Part shown: positions 47,741 through 57,457 of the stretch, piece after piece
Layout of the letters: each line of letters begins with the position of its first letter
Position numbering within the stretch: the first letter of the stretch is position 1
Source of the DNA: Pseudescherichia vulneris NBRC 102420
Lineage (GTDB): Bacteria; Pseudomonadota; Gammaproteobacteria; Enterobacterales; Enterobacteriaceae
Assembly (NCBI RefSeq): GCF_000759795.1
Contig: NZ_BBMZ01000003.1
Coordinates: forward strand, 1 to 64,000
Length of the DNA stretch: 64,000 nucleotides
Direction of reading: 5' to 3'
Notes under the pieces: generated by a model
Database searches by the model: none
The model's input: only the letters and a program-made list of their open reading frames with translations
Told to the model about the DNA's origin: nothing
Position numbers and translations under genes: made by a program

Positions 47741-50088
47741 GGTTGGTCTGCCGCGAATAGAGTTTGAATATCATCGCGTAACAGGCGGGCATCCTCGTGG
47801 ATCCATTTTGCCGTCGTCATACACTGCTTCAGGTGCTGACGAAGCGCGATGACCGATGACGCGTTCTGCTGGCGGATGGCCAGACTGTCACGCAGGCTCT
47901 CCTGAAGTCCGGAAAGGCTTAACGAAAATTCGGCAAAGAAGGTGGCCATTCCTGCCGTCACTGAAACATCGACCTGGGCTGCTAAAGCTTTACGAATTTG
48001 TGCACAAAAATGCGCAACATGGGCGGTCAAATTCTTATGCAACAGTGAAACATCGATAACATAACGCGTGCGCGTGACGACGCAGTCACTCCAGCCCCAG
48101 CCAGGATTATTGAGCCAGCGGGACATCGACTCCCTCACGCCACCGACGCGGGACCGCCCCATCGGCAGATCCTCTGAGGCAATGGCGTCGACAAACAGCT
48201 GGCGCGTATTAAAGTTCAGGGTGCTGGCCTGGAAGGCAGGCAGGCTAATACGCGCCCGGAACCCGGTGTGGCTGAGCTCTTCTTTAATACGCGTTTCGAT
48301 AGGGCGCATGGCATCATGCAGGGAGCGCGTGAGGGTATTCTCCAGCTGGTCGAAACGCAGCGCCAGCTCGCGACCAATCTTCTCCTGCGCCGCCAGCAGT
48401 ATCACTTCGCAGGCGGAGCGGATCTTGCTCAGCACGATCTGCGCCTGTCCTTCATCCTCCAGCACCAGCTTGCCTGGGCCAAACTCCTCGTCCTGCTGCA
48501 GGTTGGCAAAGCTGAGATTGGCCATCTCCGTCAGCGAGCCATCTTTAAAATAGCTATCGATCGCGCTGACAATATCCGCCTGCTGGCTATTAATGAAAAT
48601 ATCCGCTGCGCTCAGCGCCTCGTCAACCTCATGGTTAACCTCATCAGTGACCCGCGCCTGGCAGCTTTTTAGCAGGCTCATATCCTCTTCGAGGCGGGCG
48701 ATGTTTTGCTCAAGTTTCTCAAACGCCACCGTCAGGCTCTGATAGCGAAAATCCAGATATTCGTTAGCGCCGTGGGCGTAGTTTAAAAGCTTATGCGATG
48801 CCGAACGCAGGGCGTAGAGCGAGGCGTTGGCATGGGCGGCGTGAAGCAGCTTACGGATCGGCTGCTCAAACAGCGAATCCTCCCACAGCAGCTCCGCCGC
48901 ATGATGAATGTGGGCGATGTCATCGAGATCCGCCAGCCGCCAGCGACGGCCCAGCGCCTCTTCGGCAAAATCCTGTACCCATGGCTGCTCGTTGGGATCC
49001 GGCAGCTTGCCGCGCAGGTTCAGCTCGTGGCGGGCGCGGTTCGCCAGATAACCCCACATGGAGGAGACCGGAAAGATCTGCTCAGGGTTGATATTGCCCT
49101 TCATCAGCGTCCCGGCGATCAGCGCCCGGACCTGCTCCTCATCATCGCTGTTGCGATCCTTTTGATCGAACTTGTTTACCAGCGCGTAGAGCGGTACGGA
49201 CTTGCCTACCGCTGCGATCGCCTGGCGCACCTCTTCATCCGAAATAGATTTGAGCTGGGTGTAGTCGAGCACCGCCAGCACCGCCGAGGCGCGCGCCAGC
49301 TGCTCGTTCAACATCTGCTGCAGGTGCGGCTGCCCGGCCTCGTTTGGTCCAGGGGTATCCAGCAGCGTCAGCTGGCCCATGGTGTTCTCCAGCCCCGCGA
49401 GGTGCACAAACTCAACCTCAATGACGGGAATATGCTCAATGGCGGTATAGGCAGAGAAGGGAAAATCGACCTCCAGCGCTTTTGACAGACGCACCAGATC
49501 GTTCAGGCTCTTCAGGCAGTGGAAAATAGGCTGTGCGCCAAGATAGTGTTTATCAAAGGCGTCGCCCTGCTGGATACGATCCAACAGGGTCGTCATATCC
49601 TTGTCGATCTCCAGCTTCTGCGCCAGCCGCTCGCGGTCAACGGTAAACAGTCGGGTCTGGAGCTGCTGCGTCAGGGCGTCGATGGGCCCAACGTGGGAAA
49701 AGTGCAGCACCGGCTCTTTCTGTCCCGGCGTATGGCGAATAAGGGTGGGCAGAGCCGTCATCGGTCGGTTACGGTTGGGCAGCACCTCGGTACCGACAAT
49801 GGCGTTAATCGTCGTCGATTTTCCCGCCTTCATCGTGCCGACAATGGCTAGCACCATCTCTAGCCGGGTAATTTTCCGCAGCTCATTATCGAGAGTGGCG
49901 TACTGGGCCTCCACGCCCCGAGTACTAAAATGCAACGGCAGCACGTTGGCGGTGTCTCTGTCCCCCGCAGACAATGCGCTATCCAGCGTCGCCATAGGGA
50001 TGGCCTGCACCGACTGGAGATTATGCAGTGAAAGCTGCAACAGCCTCTCGGCTTCCTGGCTTAATTCGAAAATTGTCTGTGTGTGCAT
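47737..50088 (-). CDS. crfC: Dynamin-like GTPase CrfC/RdcA
   Basis: This is a cytoplasmic bacterial dynamin-family GTPase (YjdA). In E. coli it has been described as a clamp-binding replication-fork colocalisation factor and as RdcA, a partner of RdcB in controlling DgcE. The 783-residue chain has the P-loop GTMKAGKS at residues 84-91, DTPGPNEAGQ for G3, and NKFDQKD for G4. A long helical stalk with coiled-coil segments follows (about residues 430-780). It is about 40 residues longer than the E. coli protein, mainly near the N terminus and in the stalk. It is the first gene of the crfC-yjcZ operon. Confidence 0.92.
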   Translation of the reverse strand: MHTQTIFELSQEAERLLQLSLHNLQSVQAIPMATLDSALSAGDRDTANVLPLHFSTRGVEAQYATLDNELRKITRLEMVLAIVGTMKAGKSTTINAIVGTEVLPNRNRPMTALPTLIRHTPGQKEPVLHFSHVGPIDALTQQLQTRLFTVDRERLAQKLEIDKDMTTLLDRIQQGDAFDKHYLGAQPIFHCLKSLNDLVRLSKALEVDFPFSAYTAIEHIPVIEVEFVHLAGLENTMGQLTLLDTPGPNEAGQPHLQQMLNEQLARASAVLAVLDYTQLKSISDEEVRQAIAAVGKSVPLYALVNKFDQKDRNSDDEEQVRALIAGTLMKGNINPEQIFPVSSMWGYLANRARHELNLRGKLPDPNEQPWVQDFAEEALGRRWRLADLDDIAHIHHAAELLWEDSLFEQPIRKLLHAAHANASLYALRSASHKLLNYAHGANEYLDFRYQSLTVAFEKLEQNIARLEEDMSLLKSCQARVTDEVNHEVDEALSAADIFINSQQADIVSAIDSYFKDGSLTEMANLSFANLQQDEEFGPGKLVLEDEGQAQIVLSKIRSACEVILLAAQEKIGRELALRFDQLENTLTRSLHDAMRPIETRIKEELSHTGFRARISLPAFQASTLNFNTRQLFVDAIASEDLPMGRSRVGGVRESMSRWLNNPGWGWSDCVVTRTRYVIDVSLLHKNLTAHVAHFCAQIRKALAAQVDVSVTAGMATFFAEFSLSLSGLQESLRDSLAIRQQNASSVIALRQHLKQCMTTAKWIHEDARLLRDDIQTLFAADQP

Positions 50089-50698
50089 GATGAAAGTCTT
50101 TCCTTAACGCAAATTTTTCTTACTTTTATTTAGCCGTGCTATTTATTTAGTAAAGTTTCGGCTTTTATAATTACGTGTGGAAAATATCTAAAAAAGATAA
50201 TCGCCTGAAGACGCTCAGGAAAATAAATAGTTTTTGTCTCAACTCATCGACAGATCTTTCGTTCCGGACCAAGAAGCCAGAGCGATTAGAGAGCGTAGCG
50301 CATTTTTATGTGCAAACAGGATATATCTTCATATATTTACCCACCTAATTTGAGGGTAAGAAACCACCTTCGGCAGAAGAGTGAGCGGGTGCCAGATGCC
50401 GTCGCGAATAGCGCTTAATGCTTCATCTCACCATATATGAATTGATGAAAAGTGGCAATTTCCGCCGAAAAATATTCTAAATATCATACATAAACCTATT
50501 CCCCCTGCGTCATACCGCTAGCATCGCTCACGGCTGTGCCAGGTTGTGTCAAGACCAGACATTTTTCTCTGCTTTTACATAAAAATAATAGCACCGACAA
50601 CTGTAAGGTATTAGTGTATAATCGCCCTCTTTCTCGGCCTGTTGCCGAGCGTTTTGCGGGCCCTGCGTCCGCGTTGCCAGCCTTGCGAGGAGCGTACC
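50089..50698. other. Intergenic region between crfC and yjdM
   Basis: This 610-bp A+T-rich gap lies between the divergent crfC and yjdM genes. Near yjdM there is a clear promoter candidate, with TATAAT at 50617-50622 preceded 17 bp upstream by CCGACA. No coding sequence with a ribosome-binding site and no strong terminator-type RNA structure is evident elsewhere in it. Confidence 0.5.
50594..50622 (+). promoter_or_regulatory. yjdM promoter
   Basis: A perfect -10 TATAAT at 50617-50622 lies 17 bp after CCGACA, which matches four positions of TTGACA. A transcript would begin near 50630, leaving a leader of about 70 nt before yjdM. Confidence 0.6.
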
Positions 50699-51034
50699 AT
50701 GTCACTTCCCCACTGCCCTAAATGCCAATCCGAGTATACCTATGAAGATAACGGCCTGCTTATCTGCCCGGAGTGCGCTTATGAATGGACGGAAAGCGAA
50801 GCCGCAACCGATACCGATCAATTAATCGTCAAAGATGCGAACGGCAATCTGCTGGCAGATGGCGACAGCGTGACGGTAATTAAGGATCTCAAGGTCAAAG
50901 GCAGCTCCTCAATGCTGAAGATCGGCACCAAGGTTAAAAATATTCGCCTCGTTGAGGGCGATCATAATATCGATTGCAAAATCGACGGCTTTGGTCCGAT
51001 GAAGCTTAAATCAGAATTCGTTAAAAAGAATTAA
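50699..51034 (+). CDS. yjdM: Zinc-ribbon protein YjdM (PhnA family)
   Basis: This 111-residue protein, historically named PhnA, is not needed for phosphonate use; its role is uncertain. An N-terminal zinc ribbon (CPKC and CPECAYEW, residues 6-28) precedes an SH3-like PhnA domain containing [17 protein letters not shown] and [14 protein letters not shown]. The start at 50699 gives the E. coli length; the frame is open to 50642. In E. coli yjdN and the phn operon follow; here only a broken phnH follows. Confidence 0.93.
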   Translation: MSLPHCPKCQSEYTYEDNGLLICPECAYEWTESEAATDTDQLIVKDANGNLLADGDSVTVIKDLKVKGSSSMLKIGTKVKNIRLVEGDHNIDCKIDGFGPMKLKSEFVKKN

Positions 51035-51152
51035 TCTTCGGCGACCCATTTTCAGACAGCGCTGGCGCTATCTTCATTATCCGGTCATGGTAACTTAACC
51101 TAAATGTCACACTCGGCGGCCAGGATAGGACGATTCTAACCGGAGGTCGTCC

Positions 51153-51521
51153 ATGCAGGGTGCTCAACACCATTTTCGCCGTCTATCTAAAGCTATGAGC
51201 GAGCCGGGGGTCATTGTCACCTTCAGCCCGCTTAACGATGAGTGCCAGCCGCTCGATCTCGCCAGCGTGCTGCTAACGTTAACCGATAGCAGCCGCGCCC
51301 CGCTGATTTTACAGGTTGCCAGCCTGAGCGGCGGGCGCATGCTGCGTCTGACCGGCAACGGCATCGCCGATGAGCGCATGGTTGCCCCTCAGCTGCCGGA
51401 GCGCATCGTGCATGAGCTTACCGAACGTCTGCCCCCCTTCTCGCCGGATGTCGATCTGCTCCTGACCTGCGGCGAACGCCTGATGGCCATTCCCCGCACG
51501 ACCCATATCGAAGTCCGCTGA
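51153..51521 (+). pseudogene. phnH: Internally deleted phnH relic
   Basis: PhnH is a subunit of the C-P lyase core complex for phosphonate breakdown, about 194 residues in E. coli. Here 122 codons encode its N-terminal part ([19 protein letters not shown] to LLTLTDS) joined in frame directly to its C-terminal part ([18 protein letters not shown] to [10 protein letters not shown]). About 60-70 central residues are missing, as is the normal first dozen residues. GGAGG precedes the ATG, so it may still be translated. No phnC-G or phnI-P genes are present; the next gene is an unrelated sensor kinase. It is best read as a relic left after loss of the phn operon, though a retained function cannot be excluded. 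Confidence 0.8.
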
Positions 51522-53804
51522 TTAGCGCGCCTGCGCTTTTCGTAGCGCCTGAGCCAGCTGGGCGCGGGTAAAAGGTTTACGCAGCAGCTCAACGTCCGGC
51601 AGAGCCGGGTTGTCCGCCGGGCGCAGATCCTGGCCGCTGATTAGCAGCAGCGCCAGGCCGGGATAGTGCTGGCGAGCAAACTGTACGACCTCCGCGCCGC
51701 TCAGCCTGCCCGGCAGCATCAGATCGCTCAGCAGAAAATCGATATCCGGCGCGGCGTCCAGCAGCGCCAGCGCCTGCTCGCTGTTTTCCGCCTCCAGCGT
51801 CAGGTAGCCGAGCTGATGCAGTTGCTCGCACAGCGTCTGGCGTACGTCGGCCTCATCCTCCAGGACCAGAATCAGCCGGTCGGTGTTATCGCCATCGGGC
51901 ATGGACTCAGGCTCGCTGACGTCATGCGCCAGCTCGGAGGCGCGGGGCAGATGCAGCCGCACCGTCGTCCCCTGCTCCGGCGCGCTCTCAATCTCTACCC
52001 GTCCGCCCGACTGGCGAATAAATCCATACACCATCGACAGGCCAAGGCCGCTGCCGCTGCCGGTCTGCTTGGTGGTAAAAAAGGGTTCGAACACCTGAGC
52101 TTTAATCGCCTGCGACATACCGCAGCCTCGGTCGGCCACCTCCAGCGCCACCATATCCTGACGGCGTCCATCGCTGCGCGTGACCCGTTGGTTCCAGGTG
52201 CGGATGCGGATAACGCCGCTTCGGCCCTCCATCGCGTCGCGGGCGTTCATCACCAAGTTGATCAGGGCGTTCTCCAGCTGCCCGACGTCGATCCACGCCG
52301 CCCACGCGGGCTGTTGCGCCTCAATCTCCAGCGTCAGGGTGGCAGGCAGAGAGTGACGCAGCAGCTCGTTCAGGTTTTCCAGCAGAGGCTGCATCGCCAC
52401 CGCCTGCGGGTGCAGGGACTGCTTGCGCGAAAACGCCAGCAGGCGCTGGGTGAGCAGCGCACCCCGCTCGGCGGCCTTCAGCGCCCGGCTGATGCGTGGC
52501 GCATCCGGCGAACCTGGGCTGACCAGCTCCAGGCTGCCGATGATCACCGCCAGCAGGTTATTAAAATCGTGCGCCAGTCCGCCCGTCAGCTGCCCCACCG
52601 CTTTCATCTTCTGACTGTGCAGCAGCGCCTCCTCCAGCCCTTGCCGTTCGGTGCGGTCAATCTCCATCTGGGTTGTCTTCTCCCGCAGCAACCGGGAGGT
52701 GTGCTCCAGCGAGGCGGTATTGCGGGCAAAGACGTTAAACGCGCGCGCCAGCTCCCCCAGCTCATCCCGCCGCTGTAGCGCCGGAACCGAGACATCCTGC
52801 TCCCCTCGTGCCAGCTGGCTCATCGCCCGGGAGATAGCCGTCAGGTTTGATCCCAGGTTCCGGTAGATGTACCAGCCCGCAAAGCCGGTGATCACCAGCG
52901 CCAGCAGAGCAAAGGCGATAATTAACAGGATGATAGACCTCAGCTCCCGGTGGCTTCGATCGATACGCTGCTGGGAGACGTCCACGACGCGTTCAACATA
53001 CTGGTTGATATCCGTATTCAAAAAGGCCACCAGCGCCTTGATATGGTACATGTACCAGCTGATCGCCAGATCGCTCTCTTCAAGCTGCAAGGAGAGCGGC
53101 CCCAGCTTGCGCAGCTCGGCGGTGAAGTCGCCCAGCACGGTGTTGATGAGGGGTGAACCCGCCTCCTCGGGCAGTTGCGTCATAATGGTATCCAGCGCCG
53201 CTACCGTTGGACGCGGAGAAGGGGTTTGGATCGCCGCGCCGATCAGGCGGTCTATCTCATCCAGCAGTCGCGCATCCGGCACGCTGCCGCCGTCGCGCAG
53301 CATGATCCCCCGGATCTGATGCAGGTAGCTCTGATTTTGGTAGAGCGAGCTAAGCAGCGCGTTACGCTGCAGGTGGCGGCGATGGCCCCGCTCCAGCATC
53401 TGCGTTGCGCTGTGCTGGAGCTCGGTGCTGCGCTGAATGATCTGCGCCACCAGCTGCTGCTCGCTTTGCGCCAGCGGCGCGTGGGCTAGCTGCGCCAGCG
53501 AGCGTTGCAGAGCCGCCTGGGTCGCCTTCAGCCGATCGGCCTCACCCTGATACTCCAGCGCACCCACCACCTGCGACAGCCTGACCGCCGCCGTGGCGAC
53601 GTTCGCCGTATCCCGCGCAAGGTTCATACTGCCGGTCATATCGTCCAGCGTCTGCTGCTGCACCAGCTCCTGGATCTGGCTGGCGTGGCGAAACCCCAGC
53701 ACCGCAGCGCCGCTGACCATCAGCGTCACCACCATCACCAGCAGGTTAAAGATGAGCAGTCGCCCGCGCGCGCTGGCGAAAAAGTGACTTCCTTGCTGCG
53801 GCAT
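51522..53804 (-). CDS. Hybrid sensor histidine kinase
   Basis: This 760-residue inner-membrane sensor has helix 1 at residues 17-38, a periplasmic helical domain of about 250 residues, and helix 2 at about 290-313. A HAMP domain and coiled coil follow, then HisKA with phospho-acceptor His412 in GLAHDFNNLL. The HATPase_c domain has NLVMNARDAM, DRGCGM and GSGLGLSM, and a C-terminal receiver carries Asp694 in LLSDLMLPG. There is no HPt domain. It is divergent from a sugar ABC-transporter operon whose far end carries an OmpR-type regulator, the likely partner. The stimulus is probably the transported sugar or its binding protein (inference). Confidence 0.9.
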   Translation of the reverse strand: MPQQGSHFFASARGRLLIFNLLVMVVTLMVSGAAVLGFRHASQIQELVQQQTLDDMTGSMNLARDTANVATAAVRLSQVVGALEYQGEADRLKATQAALQRSLAQLAHAPLAQSEQQLVAQIIQRSTELQHSATQMLERGHRRHLQRNALLSSLYQNQSYLHQIRGIMLRDGGSVPDARLLDEIDRLIGAAIQTPSPRPTVAALDTIMTQLPEEAGSPLINTVLGDFTAELRKLGPLSLQLEESDLAISWYMYHIKALVAFLNTDINQYVERVVDVSQQRIDRSHRELRSIILLIIAFALLALVITGFAGWYIYRNLGSNLTAISRAMSQLARGEQDVSVPALQRRDELGELARAFNVFARNTASLEHTSRLLREKTTQMEIDRTERQGLEEALLHSQKMKAVGQLTGGLAHDFNNLLAVIIGSLELVSPGSPDAPRISRALKAAERGALLTQRLLAFSRKQSLHPQAVAMQPLLENLNELLRHSLPATLTLEIEAQQPAWAAWIDVGQLENALINLVMNARDAMEGRSGVIRIRTWNQRVTRSDGRRQDMVALEVADRGCGMSQAIKAQVFEPFFTTKQTGSGSGLGLSMVYGFIRQSGGRVEIESAPEQGTTVRLHLPRASELAHDVSEPESMPDGDNTDRLILVLEDEADVRQTLCEQLHQLGYLTLEAENSEQALALLDAAPDIDFLLSDLMLPGRLSGAEVVQFARQHYPGLALLLISGQDLRPADNPALPDVELLRKPFTRAQLAQALRKAQAR

Positions 53805-53918
53805 ATCACGCTCCCGGAAGAAAAATCACAATATGACAAATATGAACGGCTTCTGACATTTTGCGTTTACGTTCCTGTGATGGAGTGCTGATATCGCCCA
53901 CCTCGCAGGAGATCCGCC

Positions 53919-55430
53919 ATGAGCAGGACACCGGTACTGGAAATGCGCAATATTGCCAAAGCCTTTGGCAAATTCTATGCGCTTAAGGGTGTGGATCTCA
54001 CGGTCTGGCCTGGTGAAATTCATGCCCTGATGGGAGAGAACGGCGCGGGTAAAAGCACGCTGATGAAAATTCTCGCCGGGGCCTACACCGCTACCAGCGG
54101 TGAGATCCTGATCGACGGCCAGCCCTACAGCATTAAAGGCCCGAAGGATGCCCTCTCTGCCGGTATTACCCTGATCTACCAGGAGATGCAGCTCGCCCCG
54201 AACCTCACCGTTGCTGAGAACATTTTCCTCGGCAGCGAGCTCTCCAACGGTGGGCTGATCAAGCGTAAAGAGATGGTTACCCAGGCGCAGAGCGTCATTA
54301 ACCGCCTCGGGGCGCAGTTTAAGGCCAGCGATCTGGTGATGAAGCTGACCATCGCCGAGCAGCAGCAGGTCGAGATCGCCCGGGCGCTGCACCGCAACAG
54401 CCGCGTGCTGGTGATGGATGAACCCACCGCCGCCCTCTCCTCTCGGGAAACCCATCGTCTGTTTGAGCTGATCCTGCGCCTGCGCGACGAGGGCATGGCG
54501 ATTATCTATATCAGCCACCGCATGGCCGAGGTGTACGAGCTCTCCGACCGCGTCAGCGTCCTGCGTGACGGGCAGTACGTCGGCAGCCTGATGCGCGACA
54601 AGCTGAACGCGGCCGAGCTGGTACGCATGATGGTGGGCCGCCCGCTCAGCGACCTGTTTAATAAAGAGCGCGACATTACCCCTGGCGAAACCCGCCTCAA
54701 CGTGCAGAACCTCACCGACGGCGGCAAAATTCACCCTATCAGCCTGCACGTCCGCGCCGGGGAGATCGTTGGCCTTGCGGGGCTGGTGGGCGCCGGTCGC
54801 TCCGAGCTGGCGCAGCTAATTTTTGGCGTGCGCCGCGCCACCGGTGGCGTCATTGAGATTGACGGCGAGCCGGTGGTGATCCACTCCCCGCGCACCGCTA
54901 TCGATTTGGGCATTGGCTTTCTCACCGAGAACCGTAAAGAGCAGGGGCTGTTTCTCGAACTGGCCGCTGCCGAAAATATCACCATGGCGACGCTGGAGCG
55001 CGATGCGAACTACGGCATGCTGGATCGCAAAAAGGCCCAGGCTATCTCTGACGACGCTATTCAGCTCTTGCAGATCCGCGTTCCCCACGCGCAGGTTCGG
55101 GCGGGGGGACTCTCCGGCGGCAATCAGCAGAAGCTGCTGATCTCCCGCTGGGTCGCTATTAATCCACGCATTCTGATCCTCGACGAGCCAACGCGCGGCG
55201 TCGACGTCGGGGCGAAAAGCGAGATCTACCGGATCATGAACCAGATGGCGCACAAAGGCGTGGCGATCCTGATGATCTCCAGCGAGCTGCCGGAGGTGGT
55301 TGGCATGAGCGACCGCGTCTACGTGATGCATGAAGGCACCATTGCCGGCGAGCTGCACGGAGAGGCGATCACCCAGGAAAATATAATGACGCTGGCAACC
55401 GGCGTAGATGAGGCGGTACACCATGGCTAA
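53919..55430 (+). CDS. Sugar ABC transporter ATP-binding protein (RbsA-type)
   Basis: This 503-residue double ABC ATPase energises sugar import from the cytoplasmic side. The first cassette has Walker [10 protein letters not shown] (near residue 39) and Walker [12 protein letters not shown]. The second has the signature [10 protein letters not shown] and [14 protein letters not shown], typical of the ribose/galactose/xylose CUT2 group. It is the first gene of a six-gene operon, starting behind GCAGGAG and divergent from the sensor kinase. The permease start overlaps its end by 8 bp. Confidence 0.93.
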   Translation: MSRTPVLEMRNIAKAFGKFYALKGVDLTVWPGEIHALMGENGAGKSTLMKILAGAYTATSGEILIDGQPYSIKGPKDALSAGITLIYQEMQLAPNLTVAENIFLGSELSNGGLIKRKEMVTQAQSVINRLGAQFKASDLVMKLTIAEQQQVEIARALHRNSRVLVMDEPTAALSSRETHRLFELILRLRDEGMAIIYISHRMAEVYELSDRVSVLRDGQYVGSLMRDKLNAAELVRMMVGRPLSDLFNKERDITPGETRLNVQNLTDGGKIHPISLHVRAGEIVGLAGLVGAGRSELAQLIFGVRRATGGVIEIDGEPVVIHSPRTAIDLGIGFLTENRKEQGLFLELAAAENITMATLERDANYGMLDRKKAQAISDDAIQLLQIRVPHAQVRAGGLSGGNQQKLLISRWVAINPRILILDEPTRGVDVGAKSEIYRIMNQMAHKGVAILMISSELPEVVGMSDRVYVMHEGTIAGELHGEAITQENIMTLATGVDEAVHHG

Positions 55431-56430
55431 AAAAGAGACCTTAGCACCTACCCCACAGCAGGTAGCGAAATCCGCGTCGGCAAAGAAAATGCTGATGGGG
55501 GATCTGATGCAAACGGTCGGGATCCTACCGATCCTGATCCTGATCGTCGCCGTCTTTGGGTTTATTGCGCCTAACTTCTTTACCGAGAGCAACCTGCTTA
55601 ATATCACCCGTCAGGCGTCGATTAACATCGTGCTGGCGGCGGGCATGACCTTCATTATTTTAACCGGCGGTATTGACCTGTCGGTGGGCTCGATACTGGG
55701 CACCACCGCCGTGGCAGCCATGGTCGTCTCGCTGATCCCAGAGCTGTCGATGCTGTCGATTCCGGCGGCGCTGATGCTCGGCCTGGTGCTGGGGCTGTTT
55801 AACGGCGCGCTGGTGGCCTTTGCCGGGCTGCCGCCGTTTATTGTCACCCTTGGCACCTATACCGCCCTGCGCGGCGCGGCCTACCTGCTGGCGGACGGCA
55901 CCACGGTGATTAACTCCAGTATTAGCTTCGAGTGGATCGGCAATAACTACCTCGGCCCGATCCCGTGGCTGGTGGTCATCGCCCTGGTGGTGATCGCGAT
56001 CTGCTGGTTTATCCTGCGTCGCACCACCCTCGGGGTCCACATCTACGCCGTCGGCGGCAACATGCAGGCAGCGCGCCTCACCGGGATCAAGGTGTGGCTG
56101 GTGCTGCTCTTCGTCTACGGCATGAGCGGCCTGCTCTCCGGTCTCGGCGGGGTGATGAGCGCCTCGCGCCTCTACAGCGCCAACGGCAACCTCGGCACCG
56201 GCTACGAGCTGGACGCCATCGCGGCGGTGATCCTCGGCGGCACCAGCTTTGTCGGCGGCATCGGCACCATCACCGGTACGCTGGTGGGCGCGCTGATTAT
56301 CGCCACCCTCAACAACGGCATGACGCTGATGGGCGTCTCCTACTTCTGGCAGCTGGTGATCAAAGGGGCGGTGATCATCATTGCGGTGCTAATCGATAAA
56401 TACCGTACCCGTCACCATCAAAGTGCATAA
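55423..56430 (+). CDS. Sugar ABC transporter permease (RbsC-type)
   Basis: This 335-residue inner-membrane permease of the CUT2 class forms the translocation pore. It has about ten helices, the conserved block [12 protein letters not shown] near residue 80, and [20 protein letters not shown] [16 protein letters not shown] sequence near residue 205. The start at 55423 overlaps the ATPase gene by 8 bp, so the two are coupled. A longer frame starts at 55408. Confidence 0.92.
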   Translation: MAKKETLAPTPQQVAKSASAKKMLMGDLMQTVGILPILILIVAVFGFIAPNFFTESNLLNITRQASINIVLAAGMTFIILTGGIDLSVGSILGTTAVAAMVVSLIPELSMLSIPAALMLGLVLGLFNGALVAFAGLPPFIVTLGTYTALRGAAYLLADGTTVINSSISFEWIGNNYLGPIPWLVVIALVVIAICWFILRRTTLGVHIYAVGGNMQAARLTGIKVWLVLLFVYGMSGLLSGLGGVMSASRLYSANGNLGTGYELDAIAAVILGGTSFVGGIGTITGTLVGALIIATLNNGMTLMGVSYFWQLVIKGAVIIIAVLIDKYRTRHHQSA

Positions 56431-56460
56431 CAACAATACCCTACAGATAAGGAACAGAAT

Positions 56461-57402
56461 ATGCGTTTGAAACCCTTAGTCACCGCGCTCTGTGCTGGCG
56501 CACTGCTTGCCGCAACGCCGTTTGCGCAGGCCAAAGATCTGAAGTCCATTGGCGTTACCGTCGGCGACCTGGCGAACCCGTTCTTTGTCCAGATCACCAA
56601 GGGCGCAGAGCTGGAGGCGCGCAAGCTGGCCGGGGATAACGTCAAGGTGACCCTGGTCTCCAGCGGCTACGATCTCGGCCAGCAGGTGTCGCAGATCGAT
56701 AACTTTATTGCCGCGAAGGTAGACATGATCATTCTCAACGCGGCGGATTCCAAAGGCATCGGCCCGGCGGTAAAGCGTGCTAAAGATGCCGGGATCGTGG
56801 TGGTGGCGGTTGACGTGGCGGCCGAAGGTGCCGACGCGACCATCACCTCCGATAACACCCAGGCAGGCGAAATCGCCTGTAAGTACATCACCGATCGCCT
56901 GAAAGGCAAAGGTGACGTGGTGATCATCAACGGGCCGCCGGTCTCAGCGGTGCAGAACCGCGTTGAGGGCTGCCAGACCGAGTTCAAGCGTCACCCTGGC
57001 ATCAAGGTGCTCTCCTGGAACCAGAACGCCAAGGGCAGTCGCGAAGGTGGCCTGGAGATCATGACCTCCCTGCTGGCAGCCAATCCGAAGATCGACGGCG
57101 TATTCGCCATTAACGATCCTACGGCGATCGGGGCCGATCTTGCTGCGAAGCAGGCCCAGCGCAGCGAGTTCTTTATCGTTGGCGTAGACGGCTCGCCGGA
57201 CGGGGAAGAGGCACTGAAGCGTGAGAACTCCCTGTTCGTGGCCACCCCGGCCCAGGATCCGCAGGTAATGGCGGCGAAGGCGGTGGAGATTGGCTATGAC
57301 ATCCTGCAGGGCAAACCCGCGCCGAAAGAGCCGGTGCTGATCCCGGTCACGATGATCGATAAGCAGAGCGTAGCGAACTACAAAGGCTGGACGGTTAAAT
57401 AA
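56461..57402 (+). CDS. Periplasmic sugar-binding protein (RbsB-type)
   Basis: This 313-residue precursor has a signal peptide ending AQA (residue 24). The mature protein has the two-lobed periplasmic-binding fold of the ribose/LacI type: IGVTVGDLANPFFVQI at the start, DMIILNAADSKGIG, and FAINDPTAIGADLA. It delivers sugar to the adjacent permease and may also signal to the hybrid kinase. The ligand cannot be read from sequence; the downstream isomerase suggests lyxose, mannose or a related aldose. A REP element follows the gene. Confidence 0.92.
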   Translation: MRLKPLVTALCAGALLAATPFAQAKDLKSIGVTVGDLANPFFVQITKGAELEARKLAGDNVKVTLVSSGYDLGQQVSQIDNFIAAKVDMIILNAADSKGIGPAVKRAKDAGIVVVAVDVAAEGADATITSDNTQAGEIACKYITDRLKGKGDVVIINGPPVSAVQNRVEGCQTEFKRHPGIKVLSWNQNAKGSREGGLEIMTSLLAANPKIDGVFAINDPTAIGADLAAKQAQRSEFFIVGVDGSPDGEEALKRENSLFVATPAQDPQVMAAKAVEIGYDILQGKPAPKEPVLIPVTMIDKQSVANYKGWTVK

Positions 57403-57409
57403 CGTAAAC

Positions 57410-57439
57410 GCCGGGTAGCGCTGCGCTTACCCGGCCTAC
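57410..57439. repeat. REP element inside sugar operon
   Basis: GCCGGGTA and TACCCGGC pair around GCGCTGCGCT and are followed by CTAC. It lies in the 55-bp gap between the binding-protein gene and the isomerase gene, where it could raise expression of the upstream part by protecting its mRNA 3' end. Confidence 0.85.
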
Positions 57440-57457
57440 GCCTCTGGAGGCCCGTAT

